From an uncultured Acetatifactor sp. (GTDB lineage Bacteria; Bacillota; Clostridia; Lachnospirales; Lachnospiraceae), in NCBI GenBank assembly GCA_910577665.1, contig CAJTOJ010000001.1:124001-188000 (forward strand): a stretch of 64,000 bases of DNA, read 5' to 3'. Shown piece by piece: positions 32,248-41,543 of this stretch. Every line of letters begins with the position of its first letter. Within the stretch, counting starts at the first letter, position 1. A model generated the notes under the pieces. That model was not told the origin of the DNA and made no database searches. It saw only the letters and a list, made by a program, of their open reading frames with translations. The position numbers were made by a program, and so were the translations under genes.

Positions 32248-34149
32248 ATGGAAGAAGGATTTCTGCCTATATCCAGGGAGGATATGAAGGCCCTTGGAAT
32301 CGAACAACTTGATTTTGTATATGTGATCGGGGATGCCTATGTGGACCATCCCTCTTTTGGTCACGCGATTATCAGCAGGGTATTACAGTCCCATGGCTAT
32401 ACGGTGGGGATTCTCTCCCAGCCAGACTGGAAGGTGGATGAGAGCATCTGCGCCCTGGGACGTCCCCGTCTGGGTTTTCTGGTGTCTGCAGGTAATATGG
32501 ACAGTTGTGTGAACCATTATTCGGTGTCTAAAAAGCCCAGGCCCGCAGATGCTTACACCCCAGGCGGAAAAACCGGGAAAAGACCAGACCATGCTGTGGC
32601 AGTCTATGGCAACCTGATCCGCCGCACTTACCGGGATGTGCCCATTATCTTAGGCGGTATCGAAGCCAGCCTGCGGCGTATGGCCCACTATGACTACTGG
32701 ACGGACAGCTTCAAACGTTCCGTGCTGCTGGACAGCCAGGCAGACTTGATTTCCTATGGCATGGGAGAGCGTTCTATTGTAGAGATTGCAGATGCCCTGG
32801 CAAGTGGCATTGCTGTGCGCGATATTACATTTATCCCTGGCACGGTCTACCGCACCAAGGATATCTCCGGGATCTTTGAACCTGTGTGTCTGCCTTCTTA
32901 TGAAGAGATGAAGCGGGAAAAGGCCCAATATGCCAGAAGTTTTCTCCTCCAGAGCCAGAATACAGATGCCTGTACGGGGAAACCCTTGGTTGAAGGCTAT
33001 CCGGGTGGTGTCTATGTGGTACAGAATCCCCCTGCGCCGCCCCTGACGACAGAGGAAATGGACGCGGTCTACAGGCTGCCCTACATGCGTACGTACCATC
33101 CCTCCTACGCATCCCAGGGCGGTGTACCTGCTATTTCGGAGGTAAAATTCTCTCTGATCAGCAACCGGGGATGTTTTGGAGGTTGTAATTTCTGTGCACT
33201 GACCTTCCACCAGGGCCGGACGGTCCAGACCAGAAGCCATGCCTCCATTCTGGAAGAAGCCCACCTCCTGTTACAGGATCCGGATTTCAAAGGGTATATC
33301 CATGATGTGGGAGGTCCTACCGCCAATTTCAGGCATCCCTCCTGTGAAAAACAGCTTTCCGTGGGAGTCTGCAAAAACAGACAGTGCCTGTTTCCAACGC
33401 CCTGCAAGAACCTGCACGTGGATCACAGGGACTATCTGGAACTGCTGCGGGCGCTTAGGAGCCTGCCGGGAGTGAAAAAAGTATTTATCCGTTCCGGGAT
33501 CCGGTTCGATTATCTGCTGGCAGATAAAGAGGATGTTTTTTTCCGGGAGCTGGTGGAACACCATGTAAGCGGGCAGCTGAAGGTGGCTCCGGAGCATATC
33601 TCCGACAAGGTGCTGCAGTATATGGGCAAACCGGCCAATGCTGTTTACAGACAGTTTGTGGAAAAATACAACTATCTGAACAAAGTGCTTTCCAAGAAGC
33701 AGTTCCTGGTGCCTTATCTGATGAGTTCCCATCCTGGCTCTACCTTGAAGGAGGCGGTGGAGCTGGCAGAATATCTAAGGGATCTGGGCTACATGCCGGA
33801 ACAGGTACAGGATTTTTATCCCACACCCTCCACCCTGTCCACGGTTATGTATTACACCGGTCTGGATCCAAGGGACATGCAGCCGGTATATGTGTGCAGG
33901 AACCCCCATGAGAAGGCCATGCAGCGGGCCTTGATCCAGTACCGGAATCCCAGAAACTATGACCTGGTGCGGGAAGCCCTGGTGCAGGCCGGCAGGGAAG
34001 ACCTGATCGGCTATGGGAAAAAATGTCTGATCGGCCCGAACCGGCCTGGGGAAAGACCCTGCGTGGACAAAGGCCGGCAAAAGCCACAAAAGCAGCAGAA
34101 ACCTATACGGAAAAAAACCATCCGTAATGTCCACAAAAAAAAGAGCTGA
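32248..34149 (+). CDS. YgiQ family radical SAM protein
   Basis: A 633-residue UPF0313/YgiQ-family radical SAM enzyme. The N-terminal part (1-280) is the family-specific B12-binding-like region (DFVYVIGDAYVDHPSFGHA, LGGIEASLRRMAHYDYW); the [4Fe-4S] cluster motif CFGGCNFC uses Cys309, Cys313 and Cys316. Additional cysteines (CKNRQCLFPTPCKNL) follow, and the C-terminus is very basic. The reaction is not known for the family. It begins 64 bases after the HAD gene. Confidence 0.92.
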   Translation: MEEGFLPISREDMKALGIEQLDFVYVIGDAYVDHPSFGHAIISRVLQSHGYTVGILSQPDWKVDESICALGRPRLGFLVSAGNMDSCVNHYSVSKKPRPADAYTPGGKTGKRPDHAVAVYGNLIRRTYRDVPIILGGIEASLRRMAHYDYWTDSFKRSVLLDSQADLISYGMGERSIVEIADALASGIAVRDITFIPGTVYRTKDISGIFEPVCLPSYEEMKREKAQYARSFLLQSQNTDACTGKPLVEGYPGGVYVVQNPPAPPLTTEEMDAVYRLPYMRTYHPSYASQGGVPAISEVKFSLISNRGCFGGCNFCALTFHQGRTVQTRSHASILEEAHLLLQDPDFKGYIHDVGGPTANFRHPSCEKQLSVGVCKNRQCLFPTPCKNLHVDHRDYLELLRALRSLPGVKKVFIRSGIRFDYLLADKEDVFFRELVEHHVSGQLKVAPEHISDKVLQYMGKPANAVYRQFVEKYNYLNKVLSKKQFLVPYLMSSHPGSTLKEAVELAEYLRDLGYMPEQVQDFYPTPSTLSTVMYYTGLDPRDMQPVYVCRNPHEKAMQRALIQYRNPRNYDLVREALVQAGREDLIGYGKKCLIGPNRPGERPCVDKGRQKPQKQQKPIRKKTIRNVHKKKS

Positions 34150-34221
34150 TACAGCCAGGCTGCTGCACAAGTGGTATGGAGATGCATTGCCATCCTGAAC
34201 GGACCAATGAAAGGAGATTCC

Positions 34222-35055
34222 ATGAAAAACCTGATTATCATCACCGGGGCATCCTCCGGGATCGGGAGGGAGTTCGCCCTCCAGATGGATGATTACTTCA
34301 GCAATATAGATGAATTCTGGCTGGTTGCCAGACGGCGGGAGGAACTGGATAAGCTGGCAAAATGCCTGGTTCACAAGACCAGGATCCTGGTGATGGATAT
34401 CACAAAGGATGCACAGCTGGACAGGCTGGAGGATACCTTAATGGATCACCATGGTATCGTGAGAATGCTGGTCAACTGTGCAGGGTTTGGGCTTCTGGGC
34501 GATTTCGCTTCCCAGGACAGGGCCAAAGCCCTGGGGATGATCCGCACCAACTGCCTGGCCCTTACAGAACTGACACACCGCATGATCCCCTATATGCGTC
34601 CGGGCAGCCGCATCCTGCAGATGGCCTCCAGCGCCGCCTTCCTGCCCCAGCCGGGTTTTGCTGTCTATGCCGCCACCAAAGCGTATGTACTCAGTTTTTC
34701 CAGGGCACTGGGCCAGGAACTGGAAAAAGCAGGCATCTATGTGACCAGTGTCTGCCCCGGCCCCGTGGATACCCCCTTCTTTGAAATTGCGGAACAGACC
34801 GGCGCTTCCCTGGCAGTGAAAAAATATGCCATGGTTTCGCCGGACAAAGTGGTAGCCCTGGCCCTTAAGGATTCCTATTACAAAAGACCAGTATCAGTCT
34901 GCGGCCTTCCCATGAAAATCTTCCGGATGATTGCAAAGCTATGGCCATGTAGTGTCCTGCTCCGGATGCTGGACCTGATAAAACAGGTGGAATCGGAAAG
35001 GACAGAAAGAAAGCGGAAGGAAAGAAAAGGAAAGGAAACAGAAAGGATCCGGTAA
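34222..35055 (+). CDS. SDR family oxidoreductase
   Basis: A classical short-chain dehydrogenase of 277 residues: cofactor motif TGASSGIG near the N-terminus, NCAGFG, catalytic Ser in QMASSAAF and YAATK with the Tyr/Lys pair, then PGPVDTPF. The C-terminus adds a hydrophobic segment and a Lys/Arg/Glu-rich tail of about 20 residues (ERTERKRKERKGKET), unusual for SDRs. ATG 34222 follows AAAGGAG; upstream in-frame codons lack a site. The next gene starts one base after its stop. Confidence 0.88.
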   Translation: MKNLIIITGASSGIGREFALQMDDYFSNIDEFWLVARRREELDKLAKCLVHKTRILVMDITKDAQLDRLEDTLMDHHGIVRMLVNCAGFGLLGDFASQDRAKALGMIRTNCLALTELTHRMIPYMRPGSRILQMASSAAFLPQPGFAVYAATKAYVLSFSRALGQELEKAGIYVTSVCPGPVDTPFFEIAEQTGASLAVKKYAMVSPDKVVALALKDSYYKRPVSVCGLPMKIFRMIAKLWPCSVLLRMLDLIKQVESERTERKRKERKGKETERIR

Positions 35056-35056
35056 A

Positions 35057-35641
35057 ATGCAATTGTTGCGAATGTTTAGCACCGATAAAGCAAAGGGAAA
35101 CAGAGGATATCTGGATTCCCAGAAAAAATATGAGATACTGCGCACCATCCTTTATTTTGCCATATCCATCTCCCTGTTTGTGGCTGGCTATATCCAGACA
35201 GGCAGACGGGGCAATCTGCTGGGGGTGGTAGCTGTGCTGGGCTGTCTTCCGGCCAGCAAGAGCGCTGTGGGAGCCATTATGTTCCTGCGCTACAAGAGCT
35301 GTAGTGCTTCTGCCGCGGAGAGGATCCTGGCCTGTTGTGGGAACCTGGAAGGACTTTTCGACTGTGTGTTCACCTCGGAGAAAAAGAATTTCATGGTAAG
35401 CCACCTGGCCGTAAGGCGCAGCACCATATGCGGCTATACGGAGAGCGGGAAATTTGAGGAAAATGCCTTTTACCAGCATCTGGGAGGGCATCTGAAGCTG
35501 GACGGTTATAAGGACGTAACCGTGAAAATTTTCACGGATCTGGACAAATACACGGAACGGTTAAAACAGATGGCGCAGATGGATGCAGATCCGGACCGAA
35601 CAGAAGGTATCCTGTCTACCTTGAAAAATGTCATGCTTTAG
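35057..35641 (+). CDS. Conserved membrane protein, unknown function
   Basis: A 194-residue protein with two membrane helices near residues 28-46 and 52-76 (ILYFAISISLFVAGYIQTG and LLGVVAVLGCLPASKSAVG) and a soluble C-terminal domain of about 115 residues. The latter reads as mixed alpha/beta and is rich in charged residues; no motif is recognised. It follows the SDR gene by one base and precedes an RluA-type gene by eight, so it belongs to this operon. A role in envelope or RNA modification is not supported beyond position. Confidence 0.7.
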   Translation: MQLLRMFSTDKAKGNRGYLDSQKKYEILRTILYFAISISLFVAGYIQTGRRGNLLGVVAVLGCLPASKSAVGAIMFLRYKSCSASAAERILACCGNLEGLFDCVFTSEKKNFMVSHLAVRRSTICGYTESGKFEENAFYQHLGGHLKLDGYKDVTVKIFTDLDKYTERLKQMAQMDADPDRTEGILSTLKNVML

Positions 35642-35649
35642 GAGGGGTT

Positions 35650-36768
35650 ATGCAGTCTGTTACCATTGGCAGCAACCAGGCAGGACAGCGTCTGGACAAA
35701 TTCCTGCACAAGTACCTGCCCCTGGCAGGAAACGGCTTCCTGTATAAAATGCTGCGCAAGAAAAACATCACCTTGAATGGCAGGAAAGCAGAAGGGGCTG
35801 AAATGCTGTCCCTTGGGGACCAGGTATGCTTCTTCTTTTCAGAGGAGACCTTTTTGAAATTTGCAGGAAGGGAAATTCCTTCCAACGTCCCAAAAGAGGG
35901 GGCCTGTAGCAAAAATGTCCTGAAAGGAACCGTAGATATCCAGCCCTTCCGGAAAGCCTATCGGACGCTTGCCGGGGTCACGGTTCTCTATGAGGACCAG
36001 GATATCCTGATCCTTGGAAAACCGGCCGGAATGCTGACCCAGAAGGCATCCCCTGAGGACTTGAGCCTGAATGAGTGGATGATCGGCTACCTGCTGCAAC
36101 AGAATCCTTCTTTTCAGAAAGAACTGGTATCTTTCCACCCTTCCGTTTGCAACCGGCTGGACCGAAACACCAGCGGAATCGTCCTGTGCGGAAAAACACT
36201 GGCAGGCATCCAGTACCTGAGCTGCTGCATCCGGGAACACCGTATCAGGAAATATTACCGGACCATCTGTGTGGGAGAAGTAAAGAAAGCGTCCCACATC
36301 CAGGGGTATCTGGAGAAGGATACCGCCAGGAATAAGGTTAAAGTGACAGATTCCCATAGATGGACACCGGAACAGGATTTTGCCGGGGCTGCCGCCAGGC
36401 CGGAAAAAGACAGTCAGAAAAGCAATTACATTCATACAAGATATGTGCCCCTGTGTACGGCAGGTGGATATACCCTGCTGGAGGTAGAACTTTTCACCGG
36501 AAAATCCCATCAGATCCGCGCCCACCTGGCTGAGGAAGGCTATCCACTGGCAGGGGATCCCAAGTACGGAAAGTGGCAGGCCAACCAGAAATTGAAACAG
36601 GCTTATGGCCTGGACTGCCAGCTTCTCCACGCCTGCCGGGTGGAATTTGACGGAAAAGTGATCCAGGCACCCTGTCCGGCGCTTTTCATGGAAGTGCAGA
36701 AAGGACTGGGACTGGAGTTCCCGGAAACTGCAGGCGGGAACCTGCCTACAGCCAGACAGATGTCATGA
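35650..36768 (+). CDS. RluA family pseudouridine synthase
   Basis: A 372-residue 23S rRNA or tRNA pseudouridine synthase (RluC/RluD type). An S4 domain occupies about 1-70 (AGQRLDKFLHKYLP), and the catalytic core has ILILGKPAGMLTQ and HPSVCNRLDRNTSG with the nucleophilic Asp, then LLEVELFTGKSHQIRAHLA. Residues about 230-255 form an insertion relative to usual RluD. It follows the membrane-protein gene at eight bases with GGAGGGG as ribosome binding site. Confidence 0.92.
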   Translation: MQSVTIGSNQAGQRLDKFLHKYLPLAGNGFLYKMLRKKNITLNGRKAEGAEMLSLGDQVCFFFSEETFLKFAGREIPSNVPKEGACSKNVLKGTVDIQPFRKAYRTLAGVTVLYEDQDILILGKPAGMLTQKASPEDLSLNEWMIGYLLQQNPSFQKELVSFHPSVCNRLDRNTSGIVLCGKTLAGIQYLSCCIREHRIRKYYRTICVGEVKKASHIQGYLEKDTARNKVKVTDSHRWTPEQDFAGAAARPEKDSQKSNYIHTRYVPLCTAGGYTLLEVELFTGKSHQIRAHLAEEGYPLAGDPKYGKWQANQKLKQAYGLDCQLLHACRVEFDGKVIQAPCPALFMEVQKGLGLEFPETAGGNLPTARQMS

Positions 36769-36821
36769 TGTCGGGAGCAAAAGATCTTTTGACCCTGGAA
36801 AAAACGGACAGGAAGTGAGGG

Positions 36822-37367
36822 ATGACTGGGGAAATGGCTACCTGGAATTCAAGGGGACTGCGGGGTTCCACACTGGAAGACATGATCAACCGGACAAATG
36901 AAAAATATGCGGAGGCAGGCCTGGCGCTGATCCAGAAGATTCCCACTCCTATCACCCCCATCCAGATGGACAAGGAACACAGGCAGATTACCCTGGCCTA
37001 CTTTGAGCAGAAGAGTACCGTGGACTATATCGGGGCCGTCCAGGGCATCCCTGTGTGCTTCGATGCCAAGGAATGTGCCACGGACACGTTTCCCCTTCAG
37101 CACATCCATGCACACCAGGTCCGATTCATGGAAAGGTTCGAGAGACAGGGAGGGATCGCCTTTTTCTTGATCTATTATACACATAAAGATCTCTTGTATT
37201 ATCTTCCCCTGGAGATGCTTCTGTACTTCTGGAACCGTTCCCTGGAAGGTGGCCGGAAAAGTTTCCGGTATGAAGAGCTGAATCCCGCCTATGTTCTGCC
37301 TAAGAAGCATGGCATCCTGGTTCCTTACCTGGATGTGCTGAAGAAGGATCTGGAGGATCGGGAGTAA
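36822..37367 (+). CDS. recU: Holliday junction resolvase RecU
   Basis: Firmicutes-type resolvase that cuts four-way junctions, the functional substitute for RuvC. The 181-residue protein shows NSRGLRGSTLEDMINRTN, the PD-(D/E)XK nuclease core with STVDYIGAVQG and FDAKECATDTFPL, and QVRFMERFERQGGIAF. MATWNSRG at 36834 is an alternative start; ATG 36822 is preceded by GTGAGGG. RuvAB at 5.5-7.2 kb would supply branch migration. Confidence 0.93.
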   Translation: MTGEMATWNSRGLRGSTLEDMINRTNEKYAEAGLALIQKIPTPITPIQMDKEHRQITLAYFEQKSTVDYIGAVQGIPVCFDAKECATDTFPLQHIHAHQVRFMERFERQGGIAFFLIYYTHKDLLYYLPLEMLLYFWNRSLEGGRKSFRYEELNPAYVLPKKHGILVPYLDVLKKDLEDRE

Positions 37368-37466
37368 AGTGTGAACGGAATGAACCGATTGTTTGTGCAA
37401 GCTTTGCCGGCATGTCTGGAAAAACGCAAAAGCGACTTTTTTCATAGATTGGAGAGGATTGGAAGT

Positions 37467-37952
37467 ATGGAAATCTGGGATGCATACAACGAAAAAATGG
37501 ACAAGATTGATGGCGTGTCATTAGTTCGCGGAGAGCCAATAAGAGAGGGATATTATCACCTTGTCAGTGAAATTATCGTTGAGAACAAGGATGAAAGCTA
37601 TTTGTTAATGCAGAGAGATGCAAGAAAACACTTGGGCGGAATGTGGGAAGCAAGTGCAGGAGGTTCTGCGCTACAAGGTGAGGACTCTCTTGCCTGTGCA
37701 ATTAGGGAACTGTATGAAGAAACGGGCATAATATCAAATGAACTGACAGAAATTGGTCGTATATTGCATTACGGACACAAGACAATCCATGTGGAATACT
37801 TATGTAATACAGATGTTGATAAAGACAGAATTGTCTTACAGGATGGAGAAACTTCTTCTTACAAATGGGTCACAGGCAATGAACTTCGTCTAATGTCCAG
37901 AGAAGAATTGGCAACTCAAAGAATTCAGAATTTCATAGAAGAACTGAAGTGA
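37467..37952 (+). CDS. Nudix hydrolase (isopentenyl-diphosphate isomerase-like group)
   Basis: A 161-residue Nudix protein with the box GSALQGEDSLACAIRELYEE followed by TGI. The N-terminal MEIWDAYNEKMDKIDGVSLVRGEPI resembles the YfcD/IDI-like group (leading Trp-Asp segment then a Gly-rich turn). ATG 37467 with GAGAGGATTGGAAG upstream gives the family length; the frame is open back to 37371. Its codons are visibly richer in A/T than those of neighbouring genes, suggesting more recent acquisition. Substrate unknown. Confidence 0.82.
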   Translation: MEIWDAYNEKMDKIDGVSLVRGEPIREGYYHLVSEIIVENKDESYLLMQRDARKHLGGMWEASAGGSALQGEDSLACAIRELYEETGIISNELTEIGRILHYGHKTIHVEYLCNTDVDKDRIVLQDGETSSYKWVTGNELRLMSREELATQRIQNFIEELK

Positions 37953-37973
37953 CAAGTTTGTACAAATTCAATC

Positions 37974-38002
37974 TTGACAGTTTCTCAATTTTTTTATATA
38001 CT
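37974..38002 (+). promoter_or_regulatory. Strong promoter of the his operon
   Basis: Perfect TTGACA (37974-37979), 17 bases, TATACT (37997-38002), about 125 bases before hisZ. The predicted start of transcription near 38009 leaves a leader of about 118 bases. Confidence 0.85.
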
Positions 38003-38086
38003 ACACTATAACTTTTGCTTTCTTATGGTAGCACGGCAGCGCGATAAAGTGCAGGGAGCTACTGAGAAACTGTTAGGAAGAAAGCA
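37977..38086 (+). promoter_or_regulatory. Structured leader and inverted repeats upstream of hisZ
   Basis: Three nested pairings: ACAGTTTCTCA (37977-37987) with TGAGAAACTGT (38063-38073), perfect 11 bp, whose left arm overlaps the -35 and spacer; TGCTTTCTT (38016-38024) with AAGAAAGCA (38078-38086), both in the RNA leader; and GTAGC (38028-38032) with GCTAC (38058-38062) enclosing GCAC/GTGC. No T-box sequence (no AGGGTGGNACCGCG) is present. Candidate cis-regulator of histidine synthesis, type unknown. Confidence 0.55.
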
Positions 38087-38126
38087 TCCAGACAAGCAGA
38101 AAGGCATTAGGTATTATTGAGACAGA

Positions 38127-39326
38127 ATGAACAGGCATTTGCTACATACTCCGGAAGGGGTAAGGGATCTCTATGGAATAGAATACAAGAAAAAGCGCAA
38201 GGTGGAAGAACTTCTCCACCAGAGCCTGGTATTATATGGGTATGAGGACATCCAGACACCTACCTTTGAATATTTTGATGTGTTTTCCAGGGAAATCGGA
38301 ACCACGCCAAGCAGGGAACTGTATAAGTTTTTTGACAAGGAAGGGAACACCCTGGTGCTTCGCCCCGATTTTACGCCCTCCATTGCACGGTGTGCGGCGA
38401 AGTATTTCCAGGAGGAACACAGGCCCCTACGTTTCAGTTACCTGGGAAGTGCCTTCACCAATACCTCCAACCTGCAGGGCAAGCTGAAGGAATGCACCCA
38501 GTTAGGTGCCGAGCTGGTGGGGGATTCTTCCGTGGAAGCTGACGGGGAGATGATCAGCCTGGTGGTGCATGCCCTGCTGGGCATTGGCTGCAAGAGATTC
38601 CAGGTCAGCATCGGGGATGTGGAATTTTTCAAAGGGCTGTGCGAGGAAGCGGGGCTGGACGAGGAGACGGAGCTGGAGCTTCGGGCCTGTATCTCAGGAA
38701 AGAATTATTTTGCTGCACAGGAACTGTTAAAGGAACGACAGGTGGAGGAACCTTACCTGGGACGGTTGCTGAAAGTGGCTGACCTGTTCGGCAATGTCTG
38801 TGCGGCAGCAGGGCATGGTATGACAGATGATGGACAGGAGAAGGCAGTCTGTCCCCTGGCTGCCGCCAGGGAAATGGCACACAATACCCGGTCCCTGAGT
38901 GCCATCCGCAGGCTTGAGAAATTGTATGAGATTCTGAAACTGTATCAGGTAGAGGATTATGTTTCCTTTGACCTGGGGCTTCTGAGCAAATATAAATACT
39001 ACACCGGTATGGTTTTCAAGGCTTATACCTATGGTGTGGGGGAAGCGGTGGCAAAGGGCGGCAGATATGACCACCTGCTGGCACAATTTGGAAAAGAAGC
39101 ACCTGCAGTGGGTTTTGTGATGGTCATAGACAGCATCCTGGAAGCCCTGTCCAGGCAGCAGGTGGAGATTCCGGTGCCTGGACCTTCCACGGAACTGGTA
39201 TACACTCCTGAGAAATATTCTGAATGCCTGCAGGAAGTCATGAGAATGCGCAGACAGGGGATTCCGGTTTGCTTCAATCCAGGAGAAAGGGCGGGGGGAA
39301 AGCCATGCATGAAGACGGATATCTGA
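38127..39326 (+). CDS. hisZ: ATP phosphoribosyltransferase regulatory subunit HisZ
   Basis: A class II aminoacyl-tRNA-synthetase paralogue (HisRS core) without charging activity that binds short HisG and gives it feedback control by histidine. The 399 residues start with TPEGVRDLYGIEYKKKRKVEE and show motif 2-like LRFSYLGSAFTNTSNLQG and the C-terminal GGRYDHLLAQFGKEAPAVGF. It lacks the anticodon-binding domain of HisRS. It is first in the operon, behind a strong promoter and structured leader, and overlaps hisG by 22 bases. Confidence 0.93.
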   Translation: MNRHLLHTPEGVRDLYGIEYKKKRKVEELLHQSLVLYGYEDIQTPTFEYFDVFSREIGTTPSRELYKFFDKEGNTLVLRPDFTPSIARCAAKYFQEEHRPLRFSYLGSAFTNTSNLQGKLKECTQLGAELVGDSSVEADGEMISLVVHALLGIGCKRFQVSIGDVEFFKGLCEEAGLDEETELELRACISGKNYFAAQELLKERQVEEPYLGRLLKVADLFGNVCAAAGHGMTDDGQEKAVCPLAAAREMAHNTRSLSAIRRLEKLYEILKLYQVEDYVSFDLGLLSKYKYYTGMVFKAYTYGVGEAVAKGGRYDHLLAQFGKEAPAVGFVMVIDSILEALSRQQVEIPVPGPSTELVYTPEKYSECLQEVMRMRRQGIPVCFNPGERAGGKPCMKTDI

Positions 39327-39946
39327 CTTTTGCCCTGGGAAAAGGGCGGCTGGCCAGACAGACCATGAAACTGCTGGAGGAAATCGGCATTACCTGCCGG
39401 GAGATGGGAGAGGATTCCCGCAAGCTGATTTTCCAGAACGAGGAACATAAGCTGAGATTTTTTCTGGCCAAAGGCCCGGATGTGCCAACCTATGTAGAAT
39501 ACGGTGCTGCAGACATTGGTGTAGTGGGACGGGACACGGTGCTGGAGGAGAACCGCAATGTATATGAGGTTCTGGATCTGGGTTTTGGCAAGTGCCGTAT
39601 GTGTGTCTGCGGCCCCAAAAGTGCCAGGGAACTGTTGCTGCACCATCAGAGAATCCGGGTGGCCAGCAAGTATCCGAATATTGCCAAGGACTATTTTTAC
39701 AATAAGAAGCATCAGACAGTGGACATCATTAAACTGAACGGTTCTGTGGAACTGGGTCCCCTGGTGGAACTGTCCGATGTGATTGTGGATATTGTGGAGA
39801 CTGGCTCTACCCTCCATGAGAATGGACTTGAGGTGCTGGAGGAGATCTGTTCCCTGTCTGCCAGGATGATTGTGAACCCGGTCAGCGTACAGATGGAAGG
39901 GGAGAGGATCGGACAGATCGTACATGCCATACGGGGACATCTGTGA
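39305..39946 (+). CDS. hisG: ATP phosphoribosyltransferase, short form HisG
   Basis: First enzyme of histidine synthesis: ATP plus PRPP to phosphoribosyl-ATP. The 213-residue length is that of the short form, which lacks the C-terminal regulatory domain and needs HisZ. Landmarks are FALGKGRLARQTMKLL, PTYVEYGAADIGVVGRDTV and DIVETGSTLHENGLEVLEE. The ATG at 39305 has an AGGAGAAAGGGCGGGGGG region upstream. Overlap with hisZ implies coupled translation. Confidence 0.96.
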   Translation: MHEDGYLTFALGKGRLARQTMKLLEEIGITCREMGEDSRKLIFQNEEHKLRFFLAKGPDVPTYVEYGAADIGVVGRDTVLEENRNVYEVLDLGFGKCRMCVCGPKSARELLLHHQRIRVASKYPNIAKDYFYNKKHQTVDIIKLNGSVELGPLVELSDVIVDIVETGSTLHENGLEVLEEICSLSARMIVNPVSVQMEGERIGQIVHAIRGHL

Positions 39947-39974
39947 TACCGTTCAGACACCCTTCCCGTGAAGT

Positions 39975-39999
39975 CAAAATTACAGTCCTGTAAAATTTT
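39975..39999. repeat. Hairpin in the hisG-hisD spacer
   Basis: CAAAATTACAG pairs with CTGTAAAATTTTG through a two-base bulge and a TC loop. It lies in a 219-base gap inside the his operon and may be an intra-operon attenuation or processing structure. No T-tract follows. Confidence 0.45.
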
Positions 40000-40165
40000 G
40001 TGAGAATTGCAGGCGTCAAAATGCATTTTCTTTGCGTTTATTTCCAGGAAAGCCCCTGGCAATTTCCTTTATTGCCTTACTTTTCATGCGTGGTGAAGCA
40101 GCCGGGATGCAAGGGGGTTACTGTCTGTGCCAGCTGCGCTTACAGTGCGAAAGGAGAACCTGAAT

Positions 40166-41458
40166 TTGAAAATCATAACCTTAAACGAGGATTCCAGGCA
40201 GGATGTCCTGACGAACCTGCTGAAGAGAAGTACGGATAATTATTCTGCCTATGAGGAGACTGTCAACGAGATCATCCGCCGCGTGCGGCAGGAGGGAGAC
40301 CAGGCTGTATTTTCCTACACCCTGGAGTTCGATAAATTTGCCCTGTCTGGCCAGAATATCCGGGTTTCCAGGGAGGAGATGAAGGAAGCCTATGGAAAGC
40401 TGGATCCCAAACTGGTGGAAGTGATCCGGAAATCTGCCGGAAATATCCGGGATTTTCATGCAAAACAGTTGCGGAACAGCTGGTTTGACACCAGGGAGGA
40501 TGGAACCATTTTGGGGATGCGGATTACCCCCATTGCAAGAACCGGTGTCTATGTGCCCGGGGGGAAGGCCGCCTATCCTTCCAGTGTGCTCATGAATGTG
40601 ATTCCGGCGAAAGTGGCAGGGGTGAAGGAGATTCTCATGGCTACGCCTCCCGGTGCTGATGGCAGTGTCAATCCCGGAACCCTGGTCGCTGCCGATATCG
40701 CAGGGGTTGATACCATTTATAAGGTGGGCGGCGCCCAGGCCATTGCCGCCATGGCATTCGGCACCCGGTCCATCCCTAAGGTGGACAAGATCACCGGACC
40801 TGGCAACATCTTTGTGGCCCTGGCCAAAAAGGCCGTGTATGGCCATGTAAGCATTGATTCCATTGCCGGACCCAGCGAGATCCTGGTGCTGGCAGATGAA
40901 ACCGCCAATCCCCGCTATGTGGCGGCAGATCTGCTCTCCCAGGCAGAGCATGACGAACTGGCCAGCGCCATCCTGGTCACCACATCGGAAGAGCTGGCCC
41001 GTCAGGTTTCCGAACAGGTGGATCAGCTTGTGAAGGAACTGTCCCGGGCAGAGATCATCCAGAAGTCCCTGGACAATTATGGGTATATTCTGGTGGCAGA
41101 CAACATGCAGGATGCCTGTGATACGGTCAATGAGATTGCCTCGGAACACCTGGAAATCCTTACGGCCAATCCCTTTGAGGTGATGACAAAGATCCGTAAT
41201 GCAGGTGCCATCTTCCTGGGAGAGCATTCGTCAGAACCTCTGGGAGACTATTTTGCAGGCCCGAACCATATCCTGCCTACCAATGGCACGGCCAAGTTCT
41301 TCTCCCCGGTGAATGTGGATGATTTCCTCAAGAAATCCAGCATCATATCCTATTCCAGGGAAGCCCTTGGGAAGGTTTATGAGGACATTGCGCTATTTGC
41401 GGAAAGCGAGGGGTTGACAGCCCACGCAAACAGCATTAAAGTAAGATTTGGACCATAA
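40166..41458 (+). CDS. hisD: Histidinol dehydrogenase
   Basis: Catalyses the last two steps of histidine synthesis, histidinol to histidine with NAD+ and zinc. The 430 residues show GVYVPGGKAAYPSSVLMN, VDKITGPGNIFVALAKK, DSIAGPSEILVLAD, LLSQAEHDELASAI (metal-binding Gln/His) and FAGPNHILPTNGTAKF. I chose TTG 40166: AAGGAG lies nine bases upstream and the length is right, whereas ATG 40127 would add 13 residues. The 219-base gap to hisG holds a small hairpin. hisB follows after 85 bases. Confidence 0.95.
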   Translation: MKIITLNEDSRQDVLTNLLKRSTDNYSAYEETVNEIIRRVRQEGDQAVFSYTLEFDKFALSGQNIRVSREEMKEAYGKLDPKLVEVIRKSAGNIRDFHAKQLRNSWFDTREDGTILGMRITPIARTGVYVPGGKAAYPSSVLMNVIPAKVAGVKEILMATPPGADGSVNPGTLVAADIAGVDTIYKVGGAQAIAAMAFGTRSIPKVDKITGPGNIFVALAKKAVYGHVSIDSIAGPSEILVLADETANPRYVAADLLSQAEHDELASAILVTTSEELARQVSEQVDQLVKELSRAEIIQKSLDNYGYILVADNMQDACDTVNEIASEHLEILTANPFEVMTKIRNAGAIFLGEHSSEPLGDYFAGPNHILPTNGTAKFFSPVNVDDFLKKSSIISYSREALGKVYEDIALFAESEGLTAHANSIKVRFGP

Positions 41459-41543
41459 GGAACAACGGGGATCAGACAGGAGGAAAGGTGTCCTGCATTC
41501 CCGGGTGGTTCCCTGTGTGTGGAGAGAAGGGAAGAACACAAAG

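Noticed and set aside
37974..38126. T-box riboswitch in front of hisZ
   Set aside because: No conserved AGGGTGGNACCGCG or stem I features; the leader is structured but not T-box-like.
40000..40239. 79-codon frame inside the hisG-hisD gap
   Set aside because: Cysteine-rich and without a ribosome binding site; it runs into hisD in another frame.
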